A stretch of 64,000 nucleotides of DNA. Origin: Thermococcus sp. AM4. Lineage in GTDB: Archaea; Methanobacteriota_B; Thermococci; Thermococcales; Thermococcaceae. Position 1 is the stretch's first letter. Every line of letters starts with the position of its first letter. The notes under the pieces are model-generated. The model worked only from the letters and a program-made list of their open reading frames with translations. It ran no database searches and had not been told where the DNA came from. The position numbers and the translations under genes are program-made. The stretch covers positions 1,240,001-1,304,000 of the forward strand of contig NC_016051.1 in NCBI RefSeq assembly GCF_000151205.2, given 5' to 3'. This document shows positions 27,056 through 36,313 of this stretch, in pieces.

Positions 27056-28537
27056 TCAGACCCCAACGACCTTCGCCCAGCCCATGGCCCTCTTTACCGC
27101 CTCCTTCCAGCCGTGATAGAGCTTTCTCCTTGTTTCCTCGTCCATCCCCGGCTCGAACACCTTCTCCGCCTTCCAGAGGCTCTCTATCTCCTCAAGGCTC
27201 TCCCAGTAATCGACGGCCAGTCCGGCCAGATACGCCGCGCCGAGCGCGGTGGTTTCCTTGACGACGGGCCTGACAACGCGCCTGTTCAGTATGTCCGCCT
27301 GGAACTGCATCAGGAAGTCGTTCGCCGTGGCCCCGCCGTCAACGCGGAGCTCCTTTATCCCGACGAGCTTCTCCATCTCCTCTATGACGTCGCGCGTGAG
27401 ATAGGCTATCGCCTCCAGAGTTGCCCTTGCGAGGTGCTCCCTGCCGGTTCCACGCGTTATACCGATTATCAGCCCCCGTGCGAACTGGTCCCAGTACGGT
27501 GCTCCAAGGCCGACGAAAGCCGGGACGAAGTAGACTCCTTCGTTGCTCTCGAGCTTCCTCGCGAGTTCCTCGGTTTCGGAGGCGTGCTTGATAATCTTTA
27601 TTCCGTCGCGGAGCCACTGAACCGCTGCTCCCGTTACAAAAACGCTTCCCTCGAGGGCATAGGTAACCTTTCCGTTGAGTCCCCAGGCTATTGTCGTGAG
27701 CAGATTATCGGAGTAGCGGACGGTCTTTCCGGTGTTTGCTAAAATGAAGCTTCCCGTTCCGTAGGTGGCCTTCACCATTCCGGTCTCGAAGCCCGCCTGC
27801 CCGAACAGAGCCGCCTGCTGGTCTCCTGCATCGCCGCTCACCGGAATCTCCGTCCCGAGGAGTTCCTTCTTCGTGTAGCCGTAGACCTCGCTCGACTCCT
27901 TCACTTCCGGCAGAACCTCCTCCGGGATCCCGAAGATTTCAAGGAGTTCGTCATCCCAGTCGAGCCTCTTTATGTTGAAGAGCATCGTCCTTGAGGCGTT
28001 GGAGTAATCGGTTACGTGCTCTCCAGTGAGGCGGTAGATTAAGAAAGTGTCGACGGTTCCAAAGAGGACTTCGCCCTTCTCCGCCTTCTCCCTTAAGCCT
28101 GGAACGTTGTCGAGGAGCCACTTGAGCTTGCTCGCGGAGAAGTAAGCGTCGGGGACGAGGCCGGTCTTCTGCTTTATCATATCCCCGTATTCGCGCTTTA
28201 TCTCCTCGATAAGCTCGGCCGTTCTCCTGCACTGCCAGACTATCGCGTTGTAGAGCGGTTTTCCGTCGCGGTCAAAGACTATCGTAGTTTCTCTTTGGTT
28301 AGTAACGCCAATCGCCGCTATTTGACTTGGCTCTATTTTCGCCCGCTCAAGGGCAGTCTTTATGGCCCTGAACTGCGCGTCCCAGATTTCCTCCGGATTG
28401 TGCTCCACCCAGCCGGGCCTCGGATAGTGCTGGGGAAACTCGTACTGACCGAGGCCGATGATGTTGCTCTCCCTGTCGAAGATTATCGCCCTCGCGGAAG
28501 TAGTTCCCTCGTCGAGTGAGAGGATATAGCGCTCCAT
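27056..28537 (-). CDS. glpK: Glycerol kinase
   Basis: Phosphorylates glycerol with ATP, feeding the nearby glycerol-3-phosphate oxidation genes. The 493 residues show the FGGY-family start [18 protein letters not shown], the substrate-binding [20 protein letters not shown] and the C-terminal [12 protein letters not shown] motif. I start at ATG 28537 behind GGTGGG; the longer frame upstream lacks a signal. An arm pair CTGCCCA/TGGGCAG flanks the promoter region (28540-28593). Confidence 0.96.
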   Translation of the reverse strand: MERYILSLDEGTTSARAIIFDRESNIIGLGQYEFPQHYPRPGWVEHNPEEIWDAQFRAIKTALERAKIEPSQIAAIGVTNQRETTIVFDRDGKPLYNAIVWQCRRTAELIEEIKREYGDMIKQKTGLVPDAYFSASKLKWLLDNVPGLREKAEKGEVLFGTVDTFLIYRLTGEHVTDYSNASRTMLFNIKRLDWDDELLEIFGIPEEVLPEVKESSEVYGYTKKELLGTEIPVSGDAGDQQAALFGQAGFETGMVKATYGTGSFILANTGKTVRYSDNLLTTIAWGLNGKVTYALEGSVFVTGAAVQWLRDGIKIIKHASETEELARKLESNEGVYFVPAFVGLGAPYWDQFARGLIIGITRGTGREHLARATLEAIAYLTRDVIEEMEKLVGIKELRVDGGATANDFLMQFQADILNRRVVRPVVKETTALGAAYLAGLAVDYWESLEEIESLWKAEKVFEPGMDEETRRKLYHGWKEAVKRAMGWAKVVGV

Positions 28538-28682
28538 ACTGCCCACCAGATAACTTAGGGAAGAAAGGGTTAAAGGTTTTCCCATTCTGGGCAGCTAAAC
28601 TGCTTGTATCCGGGAGAGGCCATAATAACACGGACATGGCGTCGGTAGGGGGCATTTTTAGATGATTTTCAGGCCTTTTGTT

Positions 28683-29417
28683 TCACTCGTCCTTGATTAC
28701 TATCTCTATCCTCCTGCCCTCGCGGTAGCCCTTCATGGCCGAGAGCATGCCCTTTATCGTCTTCTCGACCAGCTCCTGCACCCAGTCCTTCATCGGTAGA
28801 ACCTGGCCGTCTATCTTGACCGTGACTCTGGGCTTTGAGCTCAGCACAACGCAGTCCCTCAGAGTTTTCTCGCCCCTAACTATCATCCTCGCCATTTCAG
28901 CACAGCGGAAGCCGCAGAGGCCGCAGTCTATGTTGGGGAGCATGAAGGCTTTTTTCTCTACCAGGTCGGCGAGCCTCTCGGGTTCCTTAGTTGCGTCGAT
29001 TACAGGAAGGCCGTTAATTTCTTCAACACCCGTCGAAGCTATGACACCGCTCACCGCTATGGCTAAGCCGTCGTTGAGCTCCCCAACTTCATCCTCGCTT
29101 TTGGCACAAACCACCTTGGGGACGTGCTGGATTGATTTAAAGCCCTCAAGCAGGAGGAAATCGGCCGAAACCATCGAGAAGAGCGCGTTTACGTCCTTTG
29201 CCTTAAACAGGAGCGCGTCGGTGTCGCGGGCTCTGACGAGAACCGAATCGGCTACTTTCGAAAACCGCCAGGTATCGCTCCCTTCCCTGTCGAAGTCGGC
29301 GTGCATGCTCTTCGCTATCGCGACGCGGTAACCGCGTTCCTTCAAAACCCTTGCGACGGCCTCAACCGTCGTCGTTTTACCGCTCTTCTTGAAGCCAACG
29401 AAGGCAACGGCGCGCAT
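28683..29417 (-). CDS. mobB: Molybdopterin-guanine dinucleotide biosynthesis protein MobB with added Fe-S-type domain
   Basis: A 244-residue protein. Residues 1-155 are a MobB P-loop GTPase (GFKKSGKTTTVEAV; HADFDREGSDTWR; LLLEGFK). The C-terminal part has a cysteine cluster DCGLCGFRC plus Cys at RDC, suiting a [4Fe-4S] centre, as seen in some archaeal MobB proteins. It would help insert guanine nucleotide into molybdopterin or tungstopterin cofactors. I start at ATG 29417 with GAGGTG five bases upstream. It follows the LSm-like gene. Confidence 0.87.
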   Translation of the reverse strand: MRAVAFVGFKKSGKTTTVEAVARVLKERGYRVAIAKSMHADFDREGSDTWRFSKVADSVLVRARDTDALLFKAKDVNALFSMVSADFLLLEGFKSIQHVPKVVCAKSEDEVGELNDGLAIAVSGVIASTGVEEINGLPVIDATKEPERLADLVEKKAFMLPNIDCGLCGFRCAEMARMIVRGEKTLRDCVVLSSKPRVTVKIDGQVLPMKDWVQELVEKTIKGMLSAMKGYREGRRIEIVIKDE

Positions 29418-29426
29418 GGCCACACC

Positions 29427-29648
29427 TCACAGCAGGGTTATCCAGTTTATGTCGTCGATCTTCGCTATGAGCTCCTTCGTCCTGTTCCCTGTGTAATCCG
29501 TCACGTCCTTCAGCAGGATTACCTCTTCGTCGAAGTCCGCAAGAACGCCTGAAAAGCTCGTCTCGCTGCCGATTCCAACGGCAACCCTCTTTCCCTTCCA
29601 CCGCTCCAGGGTTCTGTCGAGGAGGTACTGCTTTCCGTCTCCGCTCAT
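29427..29648 (-). CDS. LSm-like small protein
   Basis: A 73-residue beta-rich protein whose pattern WKGKRVAVGIGSETSFSGVL, then DEEVILLKDV, then IDDINWITLL resembles Sm folds: a small ring-forming RNA-binding domain. It has GGGGTGAG ahead of the ATG and lies ten bases before mobB. It is distinct from the canonical archaeal Sm proteins, so RNA binding is likely but not proved. Confidence 0.65.
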   Translation of the reverse strand: MSGDGKQYLLDRTLERWKGKRVAVGIGSETSFSGVLADFDEEVILLKDVTDYTGNRTKELIAKIDDINWITLL

Positions 29649-29709
29649 CCTCTCACCCCAAATCCAAAAGTCTATAAGGCTTTTTAGCCTTTACCGAGGC
29701 GGTGATGGT

Positions 29710-30540
29710 ATGAGGCTTTCGACAAAGAGTCCCGCCCTAAGAGACGCTTTCTCCGCCGACCTGAGGGGAGAGGGAGTGGACTTCAAAGTTGTTGAAAAGC
29801 AGTCCCACGAGACCTTCGTTGGGTACATAATCGAGGGAACCCTCGAGGAGATAAGGGCGAAGATCGAGGTTATGGAGGGCGTTGACAGGGAGGCCCTGAT
29901 GGAGGGCTTCAACTCGTTCCGGGAGAGCATAAATCACATCCTCGACCACCTGAAGGCGGGAGAATCTGCGGACAAACTGCTCTCCGAGGGGCTCTGGGTG
30001 GCGGACGTTCTGGACCAGCTGTACAACGCGGGGGCGCTCGACTACAATCCCGAGGAGAACACCCTGAGGTTGAAGGAGGGAATCGACCCCCTCACGCTGA
30101 GGTTCCAGTTCAAGTTCCCCTTCAACCTGGTGACCAACCCCGAGGGACTTGAGAAGGTCGCCAAACAGTTCGTTTTTACCGACCTCACGCCAGAGTGGGA
30201 GTTCGAGGTTCAGGAGCTGAGGATGGAGAAGATAAACGCCTTTGGGAGGATCGCCAGCAAGTACTTCCCGGAGGAGGACGTTCTTAAGGCCTACTTCGCC
30301 CTCGTTGGGAGGTCCATACTGGCGGGGGAGATCCTGAAGGCCCTTGGAGATAGAAAAGTCGACGTTGAGGAGTTCAAAAGGAGCTTCCTCAGGGCCCTTC
30401 CCCTGCAGATACCAACCGAGAAGGGGACGCTGGTCGTTCACGCGTCAAAGGAAGCCTTCGACGAGCTACTTCGCTTCCTCGAGAGGAAGGGGTACCTCCA
30501 GATAAAGGCCGGAAAGATGAAGAAGCTCAGGGATCTGTGA
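29710..30540 (+). CDS. Hypothetical protein
   Basis: A 276-residue soluble acidic protein with mixed helix and strand. The middle (LSEGLWVADVLDQLYNAG) and the C-terminal FERKGYLQIKAGKM-like segment look like small helical domains, but I recognise no family. The ATG at 29710 follows GGTGAT. It is the last GC-rich gene before an AT-rich patch. Confidence 0.65.
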   Translation: MRLSTKSPALRDAFSADLRGEGVDFKVVEKQSHETFVGYIIEGTLEEIRAKIEVMEGVDREALMEGFNSFRESINHILDHLKAGESADKLLSEGLWVADVLDQLYNAGALDYNPEENTLRLKEGIDPLTLRFQFKFPFNLVTNPEGLEKVAKQFVFTDLTPEWEFEVQELRMEKINAFGRIASKYFPEEDVLKAYFALVGRSILAGEILKALGDRKVDVEEFKRSFLRALPLQIPTEKGTLVVHASKEAFDELLRFLERKGYLQIKAGKMKKLRDL

Positions 30541-30663
30541 GCAATCGTTCGTCAATTTTACCTAATCATTTTTATGGGGTGTTAGAACGAGTGTTTAGAA
30601 GGTAGCAGTTCAGAAGATTGGGCAGAGTATCATAACGCAGAATTATCATAAAAAACTAACAAA

Positions 30664-30695
30664 AACTATTTATGAACGCTTAGTTCCAAATAGTT
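30664..30695 (+). promoter_or_regulatory. Nested inverted repeat over the TATA box of the AT-rich nuclease gene
   Basis: Outer arms AACTATTT (30664-30671) and AAATAGTT (30688-30695) pair perfectly, and inner arms GAAC (30674-30677) and GTTC (30683-30686) pair around GCTTA. The left arm covers the likely TATA box CTATTTATG, and the gene start is 15 bases beyond the right arm. A repressor bound here would block transcription. Confidence 0.55.
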
Positions 30696-30709
30696 ACTGG
30701 GTGATGTAC

Positions 30710-31516
30710 ATGAAAGGGTTTCTTATAGACATTCCGTCTCTGTTTGATACGACATCCGAAAAAGAAAGTAAAGACCACAGACAAAAAGTGCTTGAAACAA
30801 AACGAAAAATCTTGTCCAGGTTTTCACAAAAACAGCTAGAAGACATCAAATCTAGGCATCTTTTGATAGGACCTTTTGGTATACTAAACCCAACGAAACA
30901 TGATTTGATAGAGTATCTCGCTTCTAATCTTAGCTTAGATACAATCATAGATGAGGCTAAGAGATGTATGGTTGAATATAGGGATTTAATTGACGAATTA
31001 GAAAAGTTCGAACCTAGAGAAAATCCAAGACTAGAAACCGTAATTAAAAACAAAAAATTAGTCAACGAAATTAGCATATCAAAAATATTGGAGATATTGG
31101 AGGATTTTAAGCCAGATCCTGTTGAAAATGAAAGAGAGCTAAAGGATCAGCTCTACTACTTTTTGAATGGTGCATTAAGGAAAAAGGGAGTTAAAGTTAG
31201 AAGAGAAAACAGTATCCGAAATGGAAGAATTGATATTTTGATAGAAAGAGAGAATGACAGACCAATAGGAATTGAATTGAAAATAGCCAGATCAAGAAAT
31301 AAATTAGACGAACTTATCGGCCAAGTTCGCAGATACAAAAAAGCAAATCCTTCTGTTGAGATTATTGCGGTCATATTAGATATTGGATACAACCTTGGGC
31401 TTGATGAATATATAGAAATGCTCGAAGAAGAAGGTGTCAAAGTCAAGATACTAAAAGGGTATCTAAGACGAATACAGAGAAAAACCAGAAAGAAGACAAT
31501 CATAATAATAAAGTGA
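30710..31516 (+). CDS. AT-rich PD-(D/E)XK nuclease-like protein
   Basis: A 268-residue protein with strongly AT-rich codons, unlike all neighbours. Near the C-terminal half it has NGRIDILIERENDRPIGIELKIARS, that is Asp then Glu-X-Lys in beta-strand context: the active-site layout of restriction-like nucleases. The first half is helical and charged. The ATG follows GGGTGATGTAC. It stands between an ordinary gene and two tRNA genes, so it was probably acquired by transfer. No methyltransferase partner is seen nearby. Restriction-like activity is inference. Confidence 0.7.
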   Translation: MKGFLIDIPSLFDTTSEKESKDHRQKVLETKRKILSRFSQKQLEDIKSRHLLIGPFGILNPTKHDLIEYLASNLSLDTIIDEAKRCMVEYRDLIDELEKFEPRENPRLETVIKNKKLVNEISISKILEILEDFKPDPVENERELKDQLYYFLNGALRKKGVKVRRENSIRNGRIDILIERENDRPIGIELKIARSRNKLDELIGQVRRYKKANPSVEIIAVILDIGYNLGLDEYIEMLEEEGVKVKILKGYLRRIQRKTRKKTIIIIK

Positions 31517-31623
31517 CGAGTATACGGCAAAGAAATCGACAACAGTAAGCTAGTGAGGTGCTTAGACATTTCTCAGATTTTTGTTAGGGAGGACTGGAGT
31601 AAGAGAATACTCTGAGAAGACGC

Positions 31624-31701
31624 TGGTGGGCCCGCGGGGATTCGAACCCCGGACCTCCACCTTGTCAGGGTGGCGTCATAACCAGTCTAGACCACGGGCC
31701 C
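31624..31701 (-). tRNA. tRNA-Val (GAC anticodon)
   Basis: On the minus strand the acceptor stem GGGCCCG pairs with CGGGCCC, the anticodon loop is CTGACAA (GAC), the T loop GTTCGAATC is intact and CCA is encoded. It lies ten bases downstream of tRNA-Ala and probably shares its transcript. Confidence 0.95.
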
Positions 31702-31711
31702 AACCCAAGGA

Positions 31712-31789
<78 letters not shown>

Positions 31790-31822
31790 ACTCGACACGC
31801 CGTTATCTCCTTTCTGGGCGGG

Positions 31823-31830
31823 TTTATAAA
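31823..31830 (-). promoter_or_regulatory. TATA box of the tRNA-Ala/tRNA-Val unit
   Basis: TTTATAAA, 34 bases ahead of the tRNA-Ala 5' end on the minus strand. No other promoter is visible in the ten-base gap between the two tRNAs. Confidence 0.6.
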
Positions 31831-31861
31831 TTTTGCGGTCGATGAAAAGGGAAAGATGGGG

Positions 31862-33373
31862 TCAGATGTTTCCGATTCGCTGGAGGACCATTCCCTCGAT
31901 CCTGATGGGCTCGGTTCTCCGGGCGAAGACGATCGCCTGATCGAGCCTGGCCTCGCTCTCGGCGTGGATCGTGAAGAGGGGATCGCCCTCCTTGACCTTC
32001 TCGCCGACCTTGACGTAGAGCTCCAGCCCGGCACCCTTGTCCTCAGGCGCTCCGGCGGCCCTGGCTATTCCCGTTATGGCCCTGTTGTCTATCCCAGTTA
32101 CGTAGCCGCTCGTCGGGGCGGTGAAGGTGTAGGTCTTGTCGCCTATCTGTATGTCCTCCGGCTTGATGTTCGGATCGCCGCCCTGTTCCTCGATGATCTC
32201 CTTCATCTTCTCGTAGGCCTTTCCGCTCTCGAGGATCTCCCTGGCCATCTTCTTACCCATTCCAGCTGGGGCAACGCCGCCCATCTCGAGCAGAATTCCC
32301 GCAAGGCCGAGGGCCTTCTCAATCAGGCTTCCCGGTCCCTTGCCAGTCATCAGGGCGGAGAGTGCCTCCCTCGCTTCCAGAGCCGGCCCGACGGTGTGTC
32401 CAATCGGTTGGCCGCCGTAGGTTATCGCCACCTCGACGTACTGGCCGAGCCTCTTGCCGAGCTCTATGAAGTCCCTCGCGAGGGCCCTAGCCTCGTCCAT
32501 CGTTTCGACCTTAACGCCCTTGCCCGTCGGTATGTCTATGAGGACGTACTGGCTGCCCATTGCGTACTTCTTGGACATTATGCTAGCGAGCATCAGCCCC
32601 GGCGGATCAACGCTGAGGGCGCGTTCGGCCTTTATTGTTATGTCATCGGCGGGCGCGAGGTTTAAAGCCCCTCCCCAGACGAGACAGGCCCCGACCTTCT
32701 CAACTATCCTCTTGATCTCGTCGAGCGAGAAGCTGACGTTGGCGAAGACCTCGACCACGTCTGCCGTTCCCGCGGCGCTGGTTATGGCCCTCGAGCTGGT
32801 CTTCGGTATCGTCAAACCCGCGGCGGCAACGATCGGAACGACGAGGATGTTGGTCTTGTTTCCGGGAACGCCACCGATGCTGTGGACGTCCATGATCGGC
32901 TTCCTGTCGATGTCGAGCATGTCTCCGGTCTCGGCCATCGCTATGGTCAAAGCGGCTATTTCGTCCATGTCGAGGCCGTTTATCTCAAGGGCGGTGACGA
33001 AGGAGCTTATTTCGATGTCCCTCAGCTTTCTGTCAACGATGTCCCTGACTATCGCCTCGATCTCAACCTTGCGGAGCTTTTCTCCGTGCATCTTTTTCTT
33101 GATGTACCTGACGCTCTCGGGGGTACCAACGGGCGTCAGGGTTACGACCTCTCCCTCCGAGAGGCTGTGGAGCTGCAGGACGTCCCTGCTCACGCCGACC
33201 TCGCCCGGCCCAACGAGGTTGCTTATGACCAGACTCCCGTAGATCGTCTTTTTCCCGGACTCCACCTTGACCAGGTCATCCGGGTGGAGTTTGGCCTTCT
33301 TCGCCTCCTCCTCGTTTATGAAAACCGAATACCTGCCGCTGAACACGTCCAGTATTCTGACCTTTGCCCTCAT
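31862..33373 (-). CDS. deoA: AMP phosphorylase
   Basis: Splits AMP and phosphate into adenine and ribose 1,5-bisphosphate, the first step of the archaeal nucleotide-degradation route ending at type III RuBisCO. The 503 residues include an N-terminal archaeal extension (about 1-85) and the phosphorylase core with [30 protein letters not shown] and [15 protein letters not shown] use the ATG at 33373 behind GGAGGG. Confidence 0.96.
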   Translation of the reverse strand: MRAKVRILDVFSGRYSVFINEEEAKKAKLHPDDLVKVESGKKTIYGSLVISNLVGPGEVGVSRDVLQLHSLSEGEVVTLTPVGTPESVRYIKKKMHGEKLRKVEIEAIVRDIVDRKLRDIEISSFVTALEINGLDMDEIAALTIAMAETGDMLDIDRKPIMDVHSIGGVPGNKTNILVVPIVAAAGLTIPKTSSRAITSAAGTADVVEVFANVSFSLDEIKRIVEKVGACLVWGGALNLAPADDITIKAERALSVDPPGLMLASIMSKKYAMGSQYVLIDIPTGKGVKVETMDEARALARDFIELGKRLGQYVEVAITYGGQPIGHTVGPALEAREALSALMTGKGPGSLIEKALGLAGILLEMGGVAPAGMGKKMAREILESGKAYEKMKEIIEEQGGDPNIKPEDIQIGDKTYTFTAPTSGYVTGIDNRAITGIARAAGAPEDKGAGLELYVKVGEKVKEGDPLFTIHAESEARLDQAIVFARRTEPIRIEGMVLQRIGNI

Positions 33374-33468
33374 GTCCAACCCTCCTAAGTTTTAGCTGGC
33401 ATAAAAATAGGATGGATCGGTTTTTAACTCCTTCGCTCTAATCGGGAAGCCTAACTGGAGAAAGGTGG

Positions 33469-33717
33469 TTAGGCGTAGATTGTCTGCCCCGAGGGGCCCC
33501 TTGTGGTGCTCCCATCGTTCAGGTTTGGCAACGCCTCAAAGATCCTGGCGACGTCGCCGGCTATCTCCCTGATCTCCGGAGGAACCAGGCCGTCTCCAGA
33601 GTACGCCGAGCGCAGAACCTCATCAAGTGGGGCGCTGTACAGCCTTCCGCGGAACAGGTAGACACGCCCGCCATCAACGTAGACCACCTTGTCCCTGTAA
33701 CCCAGCCTCACCACCAT
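33469..33717 (-). CDS. Hypothetical small protein
   Basis: An 82-residue protein with a short beta-rich N-terminus (MVVRLGYRDKVVYVDGGRVYLFRG) and a helical C-terminus (PPEIREIAGDVARIFEALP). No family recognised. The ATG at 33717 follows GTGGTGGGG; an in-frame start at 33741 is less likely. It lies between AMP phosphorylase and the MinD operon. Confidence 0.6.
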   Translation of the reverse strand: MVVRLGYRDKVVYVDGGRVYLFRGRLYSAPLDEVLRSAYSGDGLVPPEIREIAGDVARIFEALPNLNDGSTTRGPSGQTIYA

Positions 33718-33796
33718 GCGCCCCACCACTTTTAGAAACAAGAGGTAACTTTAAAAACTTAATGGGCCAGAGAAGGGTAATGAAGAACAGAAACGG

Positions 33797-34045
33797 TCAG
33801 AGGTTCCTGACCTCTTCCTCGATGCTCTCCTCGAGTTCCCTCTCCCACTCCTCGACGTCGAAGTCCACGAGCTCCTCCTCGAGCTCCTCCTTGAGGTTAG
33901 TAACACGGCGCTTTAATGCCGACTTCGTCTCCTCGTCGTAGACCACGTAGTAGGGGTTCTTCTTGGCCGAGAGGTAGAGCAGGAGAAGCATGAGGTTTAT
34001 GAAGCCGAGGACTATGATGAAGACGTAGAGTATCGTCGCTGCCAT
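33797..34045 (-). CDS. Small membrane protein downstream of MinD-like ATPase
   Basis: An 82-residue protein: one membrane segment (ILYVFIIVLGFINLMLLLLYL) followed by a strongly acidic coiled-coil-like tail (LKEELEEELVDFDVEEWEREL). GGAGGTGAT lies just before ATG 34045, inside the end of the MinD gene. Coupling with a MinD ATPase suggests a membrane partner for it. Confidence 0.7.
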   Translation of the reverse strand: MAATILYVFIIVLGFINLMLLLLYLSAKKNPYYVVYDEETKSALKRRVTNLKEELEEELVDFDVEEWERELEESIEEEVRNL

Positions 34046-34050
34046 CGGCA

Positions 34051-34830
34051 TCACCTCCTGCCGCCGAATATTGCCTTAAAGACCCTCTTGATTGGACTCT
34101 CTGGCTGCGGTGGCTCCCACTTAATGCCCGCGAGCTTTGCCGCCAGCTGCTTGATCGCTATCGCCGCCGGGCTGGTGGGATTCTTGATAACGAGGGGCAC
34201 ACCGTAGGCGCTGGCCCTCTTTACCTCCGGATCCTCGGGGATAACCGCAAGAACCGGCACCTCAAGGATAGCCTCTATCTCCTCCTGGCTGAGCTCGGTC
34301 TTCTCGTTGGTTACCCTGTTGAGCACGGCACCGAGCGGGAGCGTTCCAAGCTTCTCGGCTATGAGTTTGGTCTTGAGCGAGTCGGTTATTGCCGAGATCT
34401 CCGGGTTCGTGACGATTATAAGCTCCTTACCGATGAGCAGGGCCGTAACCGATGTCATCTCCAATCCGGCAGGGGCATCAATGAGGATGAAATCGGCCAT
34501 CTGGCTTATCTCCCTGATGACCTCCCTGAGCCTCTCGGGCTTTGCCTTCTTGATCTTCTCGAGGCTGAGTCCACCGGGGATCACCTTAACGCCCGCCGGC
34601 CCCTCGTAGATCGCGTCCTTTAGATCCGCTTCCCTCGCCAGGACGTCGTGCAGGGTTATCGGAATGTCCTCCATACCGAGGACGAGGCTGAGGTTTGCCA
34701 TCGTGATGTCAGCGTCAATCAGGATGACCTCCTTTCCGAACTGGGCCAATGCAACGCCCAAGTTTGCCACGGTGGTCGTTTTTCCAGTACCTCCCTTTCC
34801 AGACGCAAAAACTATGGAGCGGCCCTCCAA
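34051..34830 (-). CDS. minD: MinD/ParA-family ATPase
   Basis: A 259-residue ATPase with the deviant Walker A FASGKGGTGKTTTVANLG, a DADITMANLSLVLG motif and the Walker B ILIDAPAGLE. Start is TTG 34830, six bases after GGAGGTG; there is no in-frame ATG near it. A C-terminal IKRVFKAIFGGR helix could bind membrane. Archaeal MinD homologues position cellular structures such as motility and chemotaxis arrays; the role of this paralogue is not clear. Confidence 0.9.
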   Translation of the reverse strand: MEGRSIVFASGKGGTGKTTTVANLGVALAQFGKEVILIDADITMANLSLVLGMEDIPITLHDVLAREADLKDAIYEGPAGVKVIPGGLSLEKIKKAKPERLREVIREISQMADFILIDAPAGLEMTSVTALLIGKELIIVTNPEISAITDSLKTKLIAEKLGTLPLGAVLNRVTNEKTELSQEEIEAILEVPVLAVIPEDPEVKRASAYGVPLVIKNPTSPAAIAIKQLAAKLAGIKWEPPQPESPIKRVFKAIFGGRR

Positions 34831-35001
34831 GAGTTACACCTCCTGCGCTGTGATTTAACTGCGGAATTCTCGTGCATAGAGCGACCTATCCACAGCCCCT
34901 TTACGAGGTTAAAGCTTTTATCTTTTGTGGTTCCGATTTCTCCTTTCCAAATCCGCCCGGATGGGATAAGATTTTAAAAGCAAAGCCCGGAGGGTTAGTA
35001 G

Positions 35002-35358
35002 GTGAGAGAATTGAAACCGGAGAACAAGTTCGCCCTTACCGTGTACCTGTGGGGAGCGATCACCGGGGTAATCAGCGGTGCACTTTCCGTCCAAAACAGG
35101 GCCGCGTGGGTTCTCGGGGCTCTGATGTTCCTGATCACGGACGTGTTCGTCAGGGCGATTCTGAAGGACGACCTTCCAGAGGAACTGAAGGGCCTCGAGG
35201 GAAAAGAGCTGAGGGGAGCGATCCTCAGAAAAGCCTTCTGGGGCTGGTTCCTCTTCTGGCTGTACTTCACGATGCTCGTGTATACTGTAGGAATAGACTT
35301 CAAGCCGGTGCCGTACAGCAACCAGAGCCTGCTCGCCCAGATGATGAACTCAACATGA
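35002..35358 (+). CDS. Hypothetical membrane protein
   Basis: A 118-residue protein with three or four hydrophobic segments (about 10-28, 33-50, 76-96) separated by a charged loop. No known motif. GTG start at 35002 after GGAGGG; the TATA GATTTTAAAAG lies at about 34972. It ends ten bases before rpiA and is probably cotranscribed. Confidence 0.65.
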   Translation: MRELKPENKFALTVYLWGAITGVISGALSVQNRAAWVLGALMFLITDVFVRAILKDDLPEELKGLEGKELRGAILRKAFWGWFLFWLYFTMLVYTVGIDFKPVPYSNQSLLAQMMNST

Positions 35359-35367
35359 GGTGGGAAC

Positions 35368-36048
35368 ATGGAGGAATTAAAGAAGGCCGTCGCCAGGGAG
35401 GCGCTGTCCTTCGTTGACGACGACATGGTTATAGGCCTCGGAACCGGCTCCACTACCGCCTACTTCATAAAGTTCCTTGGAGAGCTCATCAGGGAGGAGG
35501 AACTCGAAATTTACGGCATACCCACCTCCCATCAGTCAAGACTCTTAGCGATTGAGCACGGGATACCCCTCCTCTCCCTAGACGAGGCGGACGCAATTGA
35601 CATAGCGGTTGATGGGGCGGACGAGGTCGATCCCGCTTTGAACCTCATCAAGGGGCGCGGAGCGGCGCTGACCATGGAGAAGATAATCGAATACCGCGCC
35701 GGCACCTTCGTAGTCCTCGTAGACGAGAGCAAGCTTGTAAAGCGCCTCGGCGAGAGAATGCCCGTTCCGATCGAGGTCATTCCGGCAGCGTGGCGCGCCA
35801 TCGCCGAGGAGCTGGAGGTCTTCAACGCCAGAGCGGAGCTGAGGATGGCGGTAAAGAAGGACGGGCCCGTGATCACGGACAACGGAAACTTCATACTCGA
35901 CGCCCGGTTCGAGAGGATAGACGATCCCCTCGACATGGAGATAGAGCTCAACACGATTCCAGGAGTCGTGGAAAACGGCATATTCGCGGATATAGCCGAC
36001 GTTGTGCTCGTTGGGACACGGGAAGGCGTCAAAAAGCTTGAACGTTAA
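35368..36048 (+). CDS. rpiA: Ribose-5-phosphate isomerase A
   Basis: Interconverts ribose 5-phosphate and ribulose 5-phosphate for nucleotide synthesis. The 226 residues show GLGTGSTTAYF, the catalytic DIAVDGADEVDP, KGRGAALTMEKI and DESKLVKRLG, all typical of RpiA. The ATG follows GAGGTGGG. Its stop codon overlaps the promoter of tRNA-Leu. Confidence 0.96.
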   Translation: MEELKKAVAREALSFVDDDMVIGLGTGSTTAYFIKFLGELIREEELEIYGIPTSHQSRLLAIEHGIPLLSLDEADAIDIAVDGADEVDPALNLIKGRGAALTMEKIIEYRAGTFVVLVDESKLVKRLGERMPVPIEVIPAAWRAIAEELEVFNARAELRMAVKKDGPVITDNGNFILDARFERIDDPLDMEIELNTIPGVVENGIFADIADVVLVGTREGVKKLER

Positions 36049-36049
36049 A

Positions 36050-36057
36050 TTTATAAA
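36050..36057 (+). promoter_or_regulatory. TATA box of tRNA-Leu
   Basis: TTTATAAA, 25 bases before the tRNA-Leu 5' end, starting directly after the rpiA stop codon. Confidence 0.75.
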
Positions 36058-36081
36058 CATCCAACTCCTCCCATCTCTTGC

Positions 36082-36169
36082 GCGGGGGTAGCCGAGCCTG
36101 GCCAAAGGCGCGGGATTCAGGGTCCCGTCCCGTAGGGGTTCCGGGGTTCAAATCCCCGCCCCCGCACCA
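36082..36169 (+). tRNA. tRNA-Leu (CAG anticodon)
   Basis: Acceptor stem GCGGGGG pairs with CCCCCGC; the anticodon loop is TTCAGGG (CAG); a long variable arm and encoded CCA are present, as expected for leucine. The region beyond its 3' end holds several inverted repeats and degraded sequence. Confidence 0.95.
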
Positions 36170-36188
36170 GAAACTTTTGCCAAGCCAG

Positions 36189-36211
36189 GAAACTTTGCCC
36201 GGCAAAGTTTC
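36189..36211. repeat. 23-base inverted repeat downstream of tRNA-Leu
   Basis: Arms GAAACTTTGCC and GGCAAAGTTTC pair perfectly around a single C. A partial direct copy of the left arm, GAAACTTTTGCC, lies just before it (36171-36182). It could be a terminator-like hairpin, a protein-binding site or part of an old integration boundary next to the tRNA. Confidence 0.5.
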
Positions 36212-36296
36212 ATCAAAGCCAGCATGCCCCTTGAATGGCTTGTTCTCACGGGTTTACTTCCAAACACACAAGTTTTGAACGTGTTTTCCTCCCATT

Positions 36297-36313
36297 AGCG
36301 CCCTCCGGGCGCT
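36297..36313. repeat. Short perfect hairpin in the gene-free stretch after tRNA-Leu
   Basis: Arms AGCGCCC and GGGCGCT close a TCC loop. The surrounding stretch (36212-36394) holds no gene that I can support; its last part carries a stranded copy of an ATPase 3' end. Confidence 0.4.

Noticed and set aside
30710-31516. AT-rich gene as a full restriction-modification system
   Set aside because: No methyltransferase or specificity subunit lies within several kilobases on either side.
36189-36313. Possible CRISPR remnant behind tRNA-Leu
   Set aside because: Only one full inverted repeat and one partial arm copy are present; there is no regular repeat-spacer series and no cas gene in the window.
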